A DNA stretch of 6,764 nucleotides from Desulfobacterales bacterium (GCA_029934695.1 JAOZLU010000015.1:1-6764); one strand, 5' to 3'. Positions 1 to 5,058 are shown, numbered from the stretch's first letter. The notes: a model not told the origin generated them from the letters alone. A program made the numbers and translations.

Positions 1-165
1 CGTGTTGTGCAAAAAACCGCTTCGCTCAATTTTTGCACTCCGGACAATCTTTTTGCGTGTTGTGCAAAAAACCGCTTCGCTCAATTTTTGCACTCCGGAT
101 AATCTTTTTGCGTGTTGTGCAAAAAACCGCTTCGCTCAATTTTTGCACTCCGGACAATCTTTTTG
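1..165. repeat. Three tandem 55-bp repeats with internal hairpin
   Basis: Three head-to-tail copies lie at 1-55, 56-110 and 111-165. They are identical except for one C-to-T change in copy 2 (CGGACAAT to CGGATAAT). Each unit holds a 9-bp inverted repeat, GTGCAAAAA ... TTTTTGCAC (7-15 and 30-38 in copy 1), around a loop containing CGCTTCGCT. The window begins on a repeat boundary, so the array probably continues upstream and its copy number is unknown. A diverged relative lies at 2708-2738. No gene is credible in 1-406. Confidence 0.95.
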
Positions 166-188
166 TTGGAAGCTATATTAAAAACCTG

Positions 189-371
189 TATCTATAAAAT
201 GCTCGTCCGGGATTGACAAATCCCGGACATTCCCGGAGGATTTGGCAATCCCCCGGAAGCATTGTTCGAGGAGCATGGTCCGGGGCCACTCCGCTCGTCG
301 TATCTATAAAATGCTCGTCCGGGATTGACAAATCCCGGACATTCCCGGCGGATTTGGCAATCCCCCGGAAG
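189..371. repeat. Two 71-bp direct repeats separated by 41 bp
   Basis: Positions 189-259 and 301-371 match over 71 bp with a single mismatch (CGGAGGA versus CGGCGGA). Each contains a perfect 10-bp stem GTCCGGGATT / AATCCCGGAC with a GACA loop (205-228 and 317-340), followed by a weaker second inverted repeat. The second copy ends 35 bp past the stop codon of the Mrp-ORP gene, so its hairpin could help end or stabilise that transcript. There is no T-tract directly after the stem, so I do not call it a classical terminator. With two copies this long it is not a CRISPR array. Confidence 0.9.
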
Positions 372-406
372 TGCGGGAGCTGGTTCATAATTACAGAAGC
401 GACTGT

Positions 407-1666
407 TTAATGGCCGCCGCATTCGTGACTGTCACCGCCTGAACATGCATTGTCGCCGAGAACCATGACATTGCTCAGATAATTCCTGACAAGTGCTTCA
501 GGTTCTTCAACAGGCGCGCCTGTGATCACTTTTATTCCTGCCTGGTCAAAAAGTTCAATCGCCCTGTGCCCCATCCCGCCTGCAATAATAACATTTGCAC
601 CTATTTCGTTGAGCCATTTCGGGAGTACCCCAGGCTCATGGGGGGGAGGAATGAGAATTTCTTTGTTTTTTATCTCATTTTCCTCAACATTGATAAGGGC
701 AAATTCTTGGCAATGACCAAAATGGGCTGTCAGTTTTCCGTCAGCCAAAGGTATGGCAAATTTCATGTTATTATTCCTCCTGTTATTCAGTGATTGATCA
801 ATCTTATTCAGTGATTGATCAATCTTATTTTCAGATATTTTTTCTGCGATTTCGACAAAAGCCTTTGTTACTGCTGATTCGGCATAGTTTTCCTGAAGAG
901 AAACCCCTGCATCTCCGCATGACACCACATTTGGGTCAAACGGAATTTTACCCAGAAAGGGTATGTTGGCTGTCAAGGCTGTTTTTTCTCCGCCGCCTGA
1001 TCCGAACAGATCAAGCTTTTCGCCACAGTGAGGACAGACAAACCCGCTCATGTTTTCAACCATTCCCAAGATTTCCATTTTTACAGTTTTGCAGAAATTT
1101 ATTGATTTTCTGACATCTGCAAGGGCCACCTCCTGGGGGGTGGTTACGATAATGGTCCTGGCATCGGAAATTGTCTGCGCTATTGTCAGAGGCTCGTCAC
1201 CTGTACCCGGGGGAGAATCAATAATCAGATAGTCGAGTTCGCCCCATTCAACTTCTCCGATGAACTGCTTTATGGCTGAATGCTTCATCGGGCCGCGCCA
1301 GATAATTGCGTCATCCCTGTCCGGAATAAGCGATTCTGTTGAAATGACGTTCAGATTTTCCGAGTAACGCATCGGAATCAGCTTATGACTGATCTTATCC
1401 ACATCCGGCGCCCCTGAAAGCCCGAGCATCCTCGGCACATCAGGGCCGTGGATGTCAACATCCATAAGCCCTACTTTAAATCCCCTGCCGGCAAGAGCGA
1501 TGGAAAGATTGACAGACACACTCGTTTTTCCGACCCCGCCCTTGCCGCTCATCACAAGCAGCTTGTTTCTGATTTTTCCAAGAGACGCGTTAACAGAAGC
1601 ATCCTCCTGAATTTCTGCATTGTTTTTGTTTGTTGAACTGCAAGTTCCTTCTCCGCAGCTTTGCAT
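407..1666 (-). CDS. mrpORP: Mrp/NBP35-type P-loop ATPase fused to ORP (NifX-like) domain
   Basis: 419 aa. Residues ~31-280 are an Mrp/NBP35 (ApbC-like) ATPase. It has the deviant P-loop GKGGVGKT (41-48), MDVDIHGPD (68-76), DSPPGTGDE (150-158) and the CPHC pair (211-214) that in this family bridges a [4Fe-4S] cluster between subunits. The short N-terminus adds Cys4 and Cys9. Residues 301-419 are a NifX/ORP-type domain (MKFAIPLADG ... HFGHCQEF ... AGGMGHRAIELF) ending in a Cys/His tail (C408, H414, C416, H419). This order matches the MrpORP protein of Desulfovibrio, a cytoplasmic protein linked to Fe-S and Mo/Cu cluster handling. The ATG at 1666 has an AGGAGA Shine-Dalgarno sequence 8 nt upstream (1675-1680). 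It is the last gene of the putative sigma-54 operon. Unusually, the junction (residues ~279-300) is a translated spacer holding a 7-codon duplication, AGGAGG and an ATG, so the ORP domain might also be made alone. Family is certain; the exact physiological role is inferred. Confidence 0.93.
   Translation of the reverse strand: MQSCGEGTCSSTNKNNAEIQEDASVNASLGKIRNKLLVMSGKGGVGKTSVSVNLSIALAGRGFKVGLMDVDIHGPDVPRMLGLSGAPDVDKISHKLIPMRYSENLNVISTESLIPDRDDAIIWRGPMKHSAIKQFIGEVEWGELDYLIIDSPPGTGDEPLTIAQTISDARTIIVTTPQEVALADVRKSINFCKTVKMEILGMVENMSGFVCPHCGEKLDLFGSGGGEKTALTANIPFLGKIPFDPNVVSCGDAGVSLQENYAESAVTKAFVEIAEKISENKIDQSLNKIDQSLNNRRNNNMKFAIPLADGKLTAHFGHCQEFALINVEENEIKNKEILIPPPHEPGVLPKWLNEIGANVIIAGGMGHRAIELFDQAGIKVITGAPVEEPEALVRNYLSNVMVLGDNACSGGDSHECGGH
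764..781 (-). promoter_or_regulatory. Internal ribosome binding site and ATG for the ORP domain
   Basis: On the minus strand AGGAGG (776-781) sits 9 nt before an ATG (764-766) that is Met301 of the Mrp-ORP fusion. It is exactly where a stand-alone NifX-like protein would begin (MKFAIPLADG). Independent initiation would give a 119-aa product ending at 407. The site is read through in frame as Arg-Arg. Whether it is used is inference. Confidence 0.55.
783..824 (-). repeat. 21-bp tandem duplication in the Mrp-ORP linker
   Basis: Two perfect 21-bp copies (783-803, 804-824) encode NKIDQSL twice in the linker. Each copy contains the 12-bp perfect palindrome GATTGATCAATC. Because 21 is a multiple of three, the reading frame is kept. 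The duplication sits directly upstream of the internal AGGAGG. Confidence 0.95.
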
Positions 1667-1708
1667 AAAATATATCTCCTTATTTTTTTATGAAGTTCTC
1701 TCTTTGAG

Positions 1709-1776
1709 AAGACCTCCCCACTCTGCCGGACGGGGTTTGCAACCCCGTCCGGCAGCGAAAAGACCTCGGAGGTCTT
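1709..1776. repeat. Nested palindromic elements between ORP and Mrp-ORP genes
   Basis: The 123-bp gap between the two genes is largely palindrome. A 15-bp perfect stem runs from 1723-1737 to 1741-1755 (core GCCGGACGGGG) around a TGC loop. The octamer AAGACCTC occurs at 1709-1716 and again at 1760-1767, and its complement GAGGTCTT lies at 1769-1776. An outer stem enclosing the big hairpin and a compact stem at 1760-1776 are therefore mutually exclusive. On the minus strand the structures lie 29 nt or more before the Mrp-ORP Shine-Dalgarno sequence. They could stabilise or attenuate the mRNA, but no U-tract follows. Confidence 0.9.
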
Positions 1777-1789
1777 GCAGAAGAGGGAC

Positions 1790-2152
1790 TTACACCCAGT
1801 GCCCTTCCACATTGGCCCCCTGAGCGGATTTTAATTCGCCGTTTTTATATTGCTGAACAACGTCCTCCACCCGTCCTTTTGCACCGGTTATCACCTTTAT
1901 TCCGGCCCGCTCTAAAACCGTGAAGGCTTTGGGGCCGCAATTGCCCGTAATCAGCACCTCGGCCTTGTTGTCCACGACTGTTTTACCTGCCTGTATGCCT
2001 GCACCCTGGGGAAGGTTAAGATTCTGTTTGTTATCCACAATCTCATATTCCATGGTTTCAGGATCAATTATGGCGAAAAATGGAGCTCTTCCAAAGCGCG
2101 GGTCCATGTCCGAGGACAGGTCTTTTCCTGTTGATGTTATTGCTATTTTCAT
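1790..2152 (-). CDS. ORP-like protein of the NifX/NifB (dinitrogenase Fe-Mo cofactor) family
   Basis: 120 aa, one ribonuclease-H-like domain of the NifX/NafY/ORP family, which binds metal-sulfur clusters or cofactor precursors. It starts MKIAITSTGKDL and shows DPRFGR (17-22), QGAGIQ (49-54) and GNCGPKAF (70-77, with Cys72, the only cysteine). These patterns and the length fit the small 'orange protein' of Desulfovibrio, which carries a Mo-Cu sulfide cluster in the cytoplasm. The cluster type here cannot be read from sequence. It lies between the DUF5320 gene and the Mrp-ORP fusion on the same strand, consistent with one complex. The start is chosen by the family N-terminus. Unlike its neighbours it has no recognisable Shine-Dalgarno sequence before the ATG, and with 139 nt to the upstream gene it cannot rely on tight translational coupling. 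A NifX-like carrier without an ORP-type cluster is the main alternative. Confidence 0.9.
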   Translation of the reverse strand: MKIAITSTGKDLSSDMDPRFGRAPFFAIIDPETMEYEIVDNKQNLNLPQGAGIQAGKTVVDNKAEVLITGNCGPKAFTVLERAGIKVITGAKGRVEDVVQQYKNGELKSAQGANVEGHWV

Positions 2153-2240
2153 AATCAGAAATCAGTTTACTTTTGGTTTTATGGTTTTAGTGAAAAAGCG
2201 GATCGCCGCCAAACACAGTCCGGCTTGAACCGAAGCAGAG

Positions 2241-2264
2241 TTCCGAGGTTTTACAACCTCGGAA
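2241..2264. repeat. Hairpin repeat between DUF5320 and ORP genes
   Basis: A perfect 10-bp inverted repeat, TTCCGAGGTT / AACCTCGGAA, has a TTAC loop. It shares the GACCTC/GAGGT-type stem logic with the element at 1760-1776 and probably belongs to a dispersed intergenic repeat family. The rest of this 139-bp gap shows no promoter that I can defend. Confidence 0.85.
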
Positions 2265-2291
2265 GCCTTTAAATGCCGCGGCAGTCCGTAC

Positions 2292-2633
2292 TCAGGCTTT
2301 CGGATCTGCCAATGTATCAATCTGTTTCCTGATTTTGTCCATCTGGCTCTGCAAAACCTCAGACTGTTTCTCCAGGAAACGCTTCTCCTCTTCCTGAGTC
2401 GGAGCGGTAAACGAAACGCTCCGGGCATAAGGCATCCGCCCGAAAACATTGCCGTCACGGGCCATAAAATTCCTGCCGCGTCCCCGACCGCCATGGGAGC
2501 CTCTGCAACGCCCCATACTTCTCCCGAAACTGCGCCCTGAATATTCCGGCATATCGTGTCCGCCGCAATATCCGGCTTGTTTTCCTGTCATCGGACCTGT
2601 TCCTGTCGGTCCGGTTCCATCTCCTTGTGGCAT
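2292..2633 (-). CDS. DUF5320 family Gly-rich / coiled-coil small protein
   Basis: 113 aa. The N-terminus MPQGDGTGPTGTGPMTG is the signature of the DUF5320 family, often found next to NifX/ORP and Mrp genes in anaerobes. Residues 1-60 are rich in Gly and Arg with two cysteines (C23, C43) and two histidines (H26, H47). Residues ~79-109 (APTQEEEKRFLEKQ onward) form a charged heptad-like helix, likely a coiled coil that mediates oligomerisation. There is no signal peptide or membrane segment. The ATG at 2633 follows GGAGGA (2641-2646) with 7 nt spacing. No biochemical function is established to my knowledge. Its place in the operon suggests a small partner or scaffold of the ORP-type proteins, which is inference. 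Confidence 0.88.
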   Translation of the reverse strand: MPQGDGTGPTGTGPMTGKQAGYCGGHDMPEYSGRSFGRSMGRCRGSHGGRGRGRNFMARDGNVFGRMPYARSVSFTAPTQEEEKRFLEKQSEVLQSQMDKIRKQIDTLADPKA

Positions 2634-2674
2634 AATTTTTTCCTCCCCTGTCCGAATATCGTTTTTAAGGAACT

Positions 2675-2774
2675 CGGAAAAAACGCATTATCCCGCCTGT
2701 GCGGGATGCAAAAAACCGCTTCGCTTAATTTTTGCACTCCTTGCGAACTTTCATGGGGTAATGCGTTTTTTCCG
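2675..2774. repeat. 100-bp element with 20-bp terminal inverted repeats enclosing a hairpin repeat
   Basis: Arms 2675-2694 and 2755-2774 are inverted repeats of each other with one mismatch in 20 bp (both carry the AAAAAACGCATTA motif or its complement). Inside are a smaller stem, TCCCGC/GCGGGA (2691-2706), and a copy of the hairpin repeat seen at 1-165 (2708-2738, TGCAAAAA ... TTTTTGCA around CGCTTCGCT). The layout resembles a small non-autonomous palindromic element. No clear target-site duplication is evident. It fills the gap upstream of the DUF5320 gene, about 30 nt before its Shine-Dalgarno sequence. Confidence 0.85.
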
Positions 2775-2812
2775 GGTCCCTAAGAAGAAAATTTTCGGTT
2801 ACAAAAATGCAA

Positions 2813-2840
2813 GGTGGGTTCCGCTTCGCTTCACCCACCC
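2813..2840. repeat. GGTGGG...CCCACC palindromic repeat, single diverged copy
   Basis: GGTGGGTTCCGCTTCGCTTC followed by ACCCACCC forms a stem GGTGGG/CCCACC around a CGCTTCGCT loop. It is the same family as the copies at 6603 and 6688. It begins 5 bp after the stop codon of the NifX-like gene on the minus strand, where it could protect or end the upstream transcript segment. Confidence 0.85.
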
Positions 2841-2845
2841 TACAG

Positions 2846-3448
2846 CTACTTCTTTCGGCCCTGACCAGTTCCCGCACCCTGACCTTGCTTTCGGCCCTGA
2901 CCGGTTCCCGCACCCTGACCACCCTGTCCGCAACCCTGCTTTCCCTGACCTCCGCAGGGACCTGCCCCTTTGCCCGGGCCTTTGCCCTTGGGCCCTGTTC
3001 CGTCACATCCTGGCATATTTTCCTCCTCTCGATCCTGGGATCGTTCTATGATTCCGAATCGTTTTACAGTTCTCGGCGATTGTAATGATGTCCGTCGAAA
3101 TAACCTGTGCTGTCCGCAACACCCGGGCATTGACATCGCCGGGTTCGGCAGATTGCCCGCAAGATAAGCGGCAATGACCTCATCCACTTCACCGGCGATA
3201 AAGGGGATCATTCTGATCCCGTAAGCGGCAAGCATATTGGCCAATGGCCGGGAGACAGCACCGCAAATCAGCGTTTGTATCTTCAGTTCCGCCAGCATGG
3301 AGGCTCTGTGAACCGGATCATCATTCGCTATTGTTTTTTTACGCTTTCCGGCAACAGATTCATTTTTAATGGTTAAGATGAGAATTTGCCGGGACACATC
3401 GAAAACCGGCGAAATTCTTTCTTTCCAAACTGCAAGGGCTATTCTCAT
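2846..3448 (-). CDS. NifX/NifB-like protein with DUF5320-like Gly-rich C-terminal tail
   Basis: 200 aa, first gene after the sigma-54 promoter. Residues 1-~111 are a NifX/NifB-type domain. MRIALAVWKERISPVFDVSR is typical of the clade often annotated 'dinitrogenase iron-molybdenum cofactor biosynthesis', with ICGAVSRPLA (61-70) and the ending MPGCCG (107-112). Residues ~113-144 look like translated spacer. From Met145 the sequence MPGCDGTGPKGKGPG restarts like a separate DUF5320-type peptide, followed by the repeated GQGAGTGQGRK and a Cys/Gly/Lys-rich tail (C148, C165, C173). I start at the ATG at 3448, not the TTG one codon earlier, because GGAGG (3458-3462) is 9 nt upstream and the family begins at this Met. 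The composite may be a real fusion, two proteins from nested starts, or a lost stop codon between two ancestral genes. The tail could bind metal through Cys or interact through its basic Gly-rich repeats; both ideas are inference. Confidence 0.85.
   Translation of the reverse strand: MRIALAVWKERISPVFDVSRQILILTIKNESVAGKRKKTIANDDPVHRASMLAELKIQTLICGAVSRPLANMLAAYGIRMIPFIAGEVDEVIAAYLAGNLPNPAMSMPGCCGQHRLFRRTSLQSPRTVKRFGIIERSQDREEENMPGCDGTGPKGKGPGKGAGPCGGQGKQGCGQGGQGAGTGQGRKQGQGAGTGQGRKK
2853..2924 (-). repeat. 36-bp coding tandem repeat in the Gly-rich tail
   Basis: Two copies with a 36-bp period (2853-2888 and 2889-2924) share TTTCGGCCCTGACC and CCCGCACCCTGACC with one mismatch over the first 32 bp. 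On the minus strand they encode GQGAGTGQGRK twice at the C-terminus of the NifX-like composite protein. A 36-bp period keeps the frame, so the tail length could vary between strains. Confidence 0.9.
3014..3027 (-). promoter_or_regulatory. Internal Shine-Dalgarno and ATG for a nested 56-aa DUF5320-like peptide
   Basis: AGGAGGA (3021-3027) precedes an ATG at 3014-3016 (5 nt from AGGAGG). The ATG is Met145 of the NifX-like ORF and opens MPGCDGTGPKGKG. Initiation here would give a 56-aa peptide ending at 2846. A 14-bp palindrome, CGATCC-TG-GGATCG (3030-3043), lies immediately upstream. The signal is as strong as the RBSs of the operon's main genes, so dual products are plausible but not shown. 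Confidence 0.55.
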
Positions 3449-3480
3449 CAAATATTACCTCCGCTTGATACACTTATATA

Positions 3481-3496
3481 TGCACAGACTGTGCCA
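3481..3496 (-). promoter_or_regulatory. Sigma-54 (-24/-12) promoter of the ORP-type operon
   Basis: On the minus strand the sequence is TGGCAC-AGTCT-GTGCA. TGGCAC matches the -24 element exactly, and the GC of the -12 element falls at the correct 5-nt spacing (consensus TGGCAC-N5-TTGCA). The predicted start is near 3470, giving a ~22-nt leader with GGAGG before the ATG at 3448. The adjacent upstream gene encodes a sigma-54 activator, which strongly supports the call. This mirrors the sigma-54 control known for ORP operons of Desulfovibrio vulgaris. Confidence 0.85.
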
Positions 3497-3514
3497 GTAT
3501 AAGCGCAACTGACA

Positions 3515-3531
3515 ATATTTGTGACAAATAT
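3515..3531. promoter_or_regulatory. 17-bp palindrome near -53 of the sigma-54 promoter
   Basis: ATATTTGT-G-ACAAATAT is a perfect inverted repeat with a single central base. Its centre is about 53 bp upstream of the predicted start, between the promoter and the paired distal sites. It could bind a second regulator or an architectural protein. It is close for a classical sigma-54 activator site, so its role is open. Confidence 0.45.
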
Positions 3532-3584
3532 CTTTAAAATCAGCAGATTATGATGATATTGAAAAATAAGGGGATCACTGCAGA

Positions 3585-3634
3585 AGGTGCATGAATGCTA
3601 CTCTGCAAGCGGATTGAGTTGCAATAATGCAACT
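3585..3634 (-). promoter_or_regulatory. Paired upstream activator sites for the sigma-54 regulator (predicted)
   Basis: Read on the minus strand, 3634-3617 is AGTTGCATTATTGCAACT, a perfect 7-bp inverted repeat with a 4-bp centre. Positions 3602-3585, AGTAGCATTCATGCACCT, match it at 14 of 18 positions, including the GCATT...TGCA core. The two sites are 32 bp apart, about three helical turns, so they lie on one DNA face. Their centres are ~155 and ~123 bp upstream of the predicted start, the usual range for enhancer-type sites. The distal site overlaps the activator's own stop codon by 2 bp. Binding by the adjacent regulator is inference. Confidence 0.6.
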
Positions 3635-5039
3635 ATTTGTTCCATTGCTGAGAACGCCCGTCTTTCTCTGGGAGAGGGATGCCCAGGGACTTCATTTTCC
3701 GGAAAAGGGTGCTTTTATGTATGCCCAGTTCCCGGGCTGTTGCGATACGGTTGTTATGGTTGCGTTTAAGCGACTCAAGGATGGTCTGCACTTCCAGCGA
3801 CCTGACAGCGTCCTTTATATTGTCAGAGTTTGCAGGCGGAGGGTTCGGCCCAGACTCAGTGAAATCTCCGGGAAGATGACCCAGCTCAATCCGGCCTTCT
3901 GAACAGAGGACAAAGGCGTATTCGATAATGTTTTCCAGTTCCCGGATGTTGCCCGGAAAGTCGTGAACCATCAGCCGCGCCAAAACTTCCGCGCTGACTC
4001 CGGAAATGAATTTATCCTGCAGGCGATTGAAGCGCGCCACGAAATGCTCTGTCAGCAGCGGGATATCCTCCTTGCGTTTTCTGAGCGGCGGCAGATCAAT
4101 CCTGACGACGTTGATCCGGTAAAACAGATCCTTCCGGAAGTTGCCGTTTTCAACTTGTGTTGCGAGATATCTGTTTGTGGCTGTGACAATCCGGACATCC
4201 GCACTGACAGATTTTGTTCCGCCGAGCGGTTCAAAGGTTTTTTCCTGCAAAACCCGGAGAAGGCGGACCTGCAAGGCAGTGCTCATTTCTCCGATTTCGT
4301 CAAGAAACAGTGTGCCGCGTTCGGCCAGGTCAAATCGCCCGGGCTTATCCTTATTGGCTCCGGTGAAAGCACCGGCCTTGTAGCCGAACAATTCCGACTC
4401 CAGCAGAGTGTCTGGCAACGCGCCGCAGTTGACAGCGACAAAAGGCTTGTTCTTCCTGGGACTCAGACTGTGAATTGCCCTTGCCAGGAGTTCCTTGCCT
4501 GTTCCTGTCTCACCCTGGATAAGCACGGTGCTGTCGCTGGCGGCAACTTGGGGAAGAACATCAAATATCCTGCGCATGGAAGCACTCCGGCTGATCAGGT
4601 CACCTATCTGGAAACGGCATTCAAGTTCCTTGCGTAATTCTTCAACCAGACTCAGATCACGAAAGGTTTCCACGCCGCCGACAATATTGCCTTTCTCATC
4701 CCGCAGAAGTGCAGTGGAAACGCTGATGGGAATGCGCCGGCCTTCAGCATCAATAATAAAAGCGGACTTGTTTATGATGGGAGAACCGGTTTCCGTGGTG
4801 CGACGCAGCGCACAGTCTGTCTCGCACATACTGGCTCGAAATACCTCCGAACAATGCCTGCCCACAGCCTCTTCGCGGGGAATGCCGGTAATTTCCTCTG
4901 CTGCACGGTTAAAAGACATGATTCGCCAGTCGCTGTCAACGGTGAACACACCGTCGGAGATGCTTTCAAGAATGATTGCCGTGGAGTTGGAAGACATAAG
5001 CCAGTTAATGTTTTTCCCTGCATTCTTTTGTTTTGCCAT
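3633..5039 (-). CDS. PAS-containing sigma-54-dependent activator (OrpR-like)
   Basis: 468 aa, full length for a PAS-AAA+-Fis enhancer-binding protein. Residues ~15-130 are a PAS domain (ESISDGVFTVD, FNRAAEEITGIPREE). Residues ~145-385 are the AAA+ domain, with Walker A GETGTGKE (176-183), the GAFTGA sigma-54 contact loop (223-228) and Walker B TLFLDEIG (243-250). It also has the DLFYRINV segment (304-311) and FPGNIRELEN (361-370). Residues ~410-455 are a Fis-type helix-turn-helix (NNRIATARELGIHKSTLFRK). C63, C72 and C76 of the PAS domain, with C141 at its edge, form a cysteine set that could ligate an Fe-S cluster. The Desulfovibrio OrpR activator is reported to sense redox through such a cluster, so anaerobic or redox control is likely. 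There is no receiver domain, so it is not a classical response regulator. The ATG has only a weak Shine-Dalgarno sequence (GAAG). It sits directly upstream of the operon it probably activates. Orthology to OrpR is inferred from context and domains. Confidence 0.9.
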   Translation of the reverse strand: MAKQKNAGKNINWLMSSNSTAIILESISDGVFTVDSDWRIMSFNRAAEEITGIPREEAVGRHCSEVFRASMCETDCALRRTTETGSPIINKSAFIIDAEGRRIPISVSTALLRDEKGNIVGGVETFRDLSLVEELRKELECRFQIGDLISRSASMRRIFDVLPQVAASDSTVLIQGETGTGKELLARAIHSLSPRKNKPFVAVNCGALPDTLLESELFGYKAGAFTGANKDKPGRFDLAERGTLFLDEIGEMSTALQVRLLRVLQEKTFEPLGGTKSVSADVRIVTATNRYLATQVENGNFRKDLFYRINVVRIDLPPLRKRKEDIPLLTEHFVARFNRLQDKFISGVSAEVLARLMVHDFPGNIRELENIIEYAFVLCSEGRIELGHLPGDFTESGPNPPPANSDNIKDAVRSLEVQTILESLKRNHNNRIATARELGIHKSTLFRKMKSLGIPLPEKDGRSQQWNK

Positions 5040-5058
5040 AAATATTCACTTCAAAGTG

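Noticed and set aside
189..371. CRISPR-like repeat-spacer-repeat.
   Set aside because: There are only two 71-bp repeats, one 41-bp spacer and no cas genes, and the hairpins belong to a dispersed palindromic repeat.
189..406. Rho-independent terminator after the Mrp-ORP gene.
   Set aside because: The strong stem at 317-340 is not directly followed by a U-tract on the minus strand, so I list it only as a repeat hairpin.
173..422. Short ORFs on both strands with repeated residues.
   Set aside because: They are translations of the 71-bp repeats; there is no RBS and no family resemblance.
2449..3085. Long plus-strand ORFs (up to 200 codons) opposite the DUF5320 and NifX-like genes.
   Set aside because: They are antisense shadows of Gly-rich, GC-rich coding sequence with Pro/Ser/Leu-rich composition.
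3963..4637. 224-codon plus-strand ORF opposite the sigma-54 activator.
   Set aside because: It is antisense to a highly conserved AAA+ domain, with no RBS and no recognisable domain.
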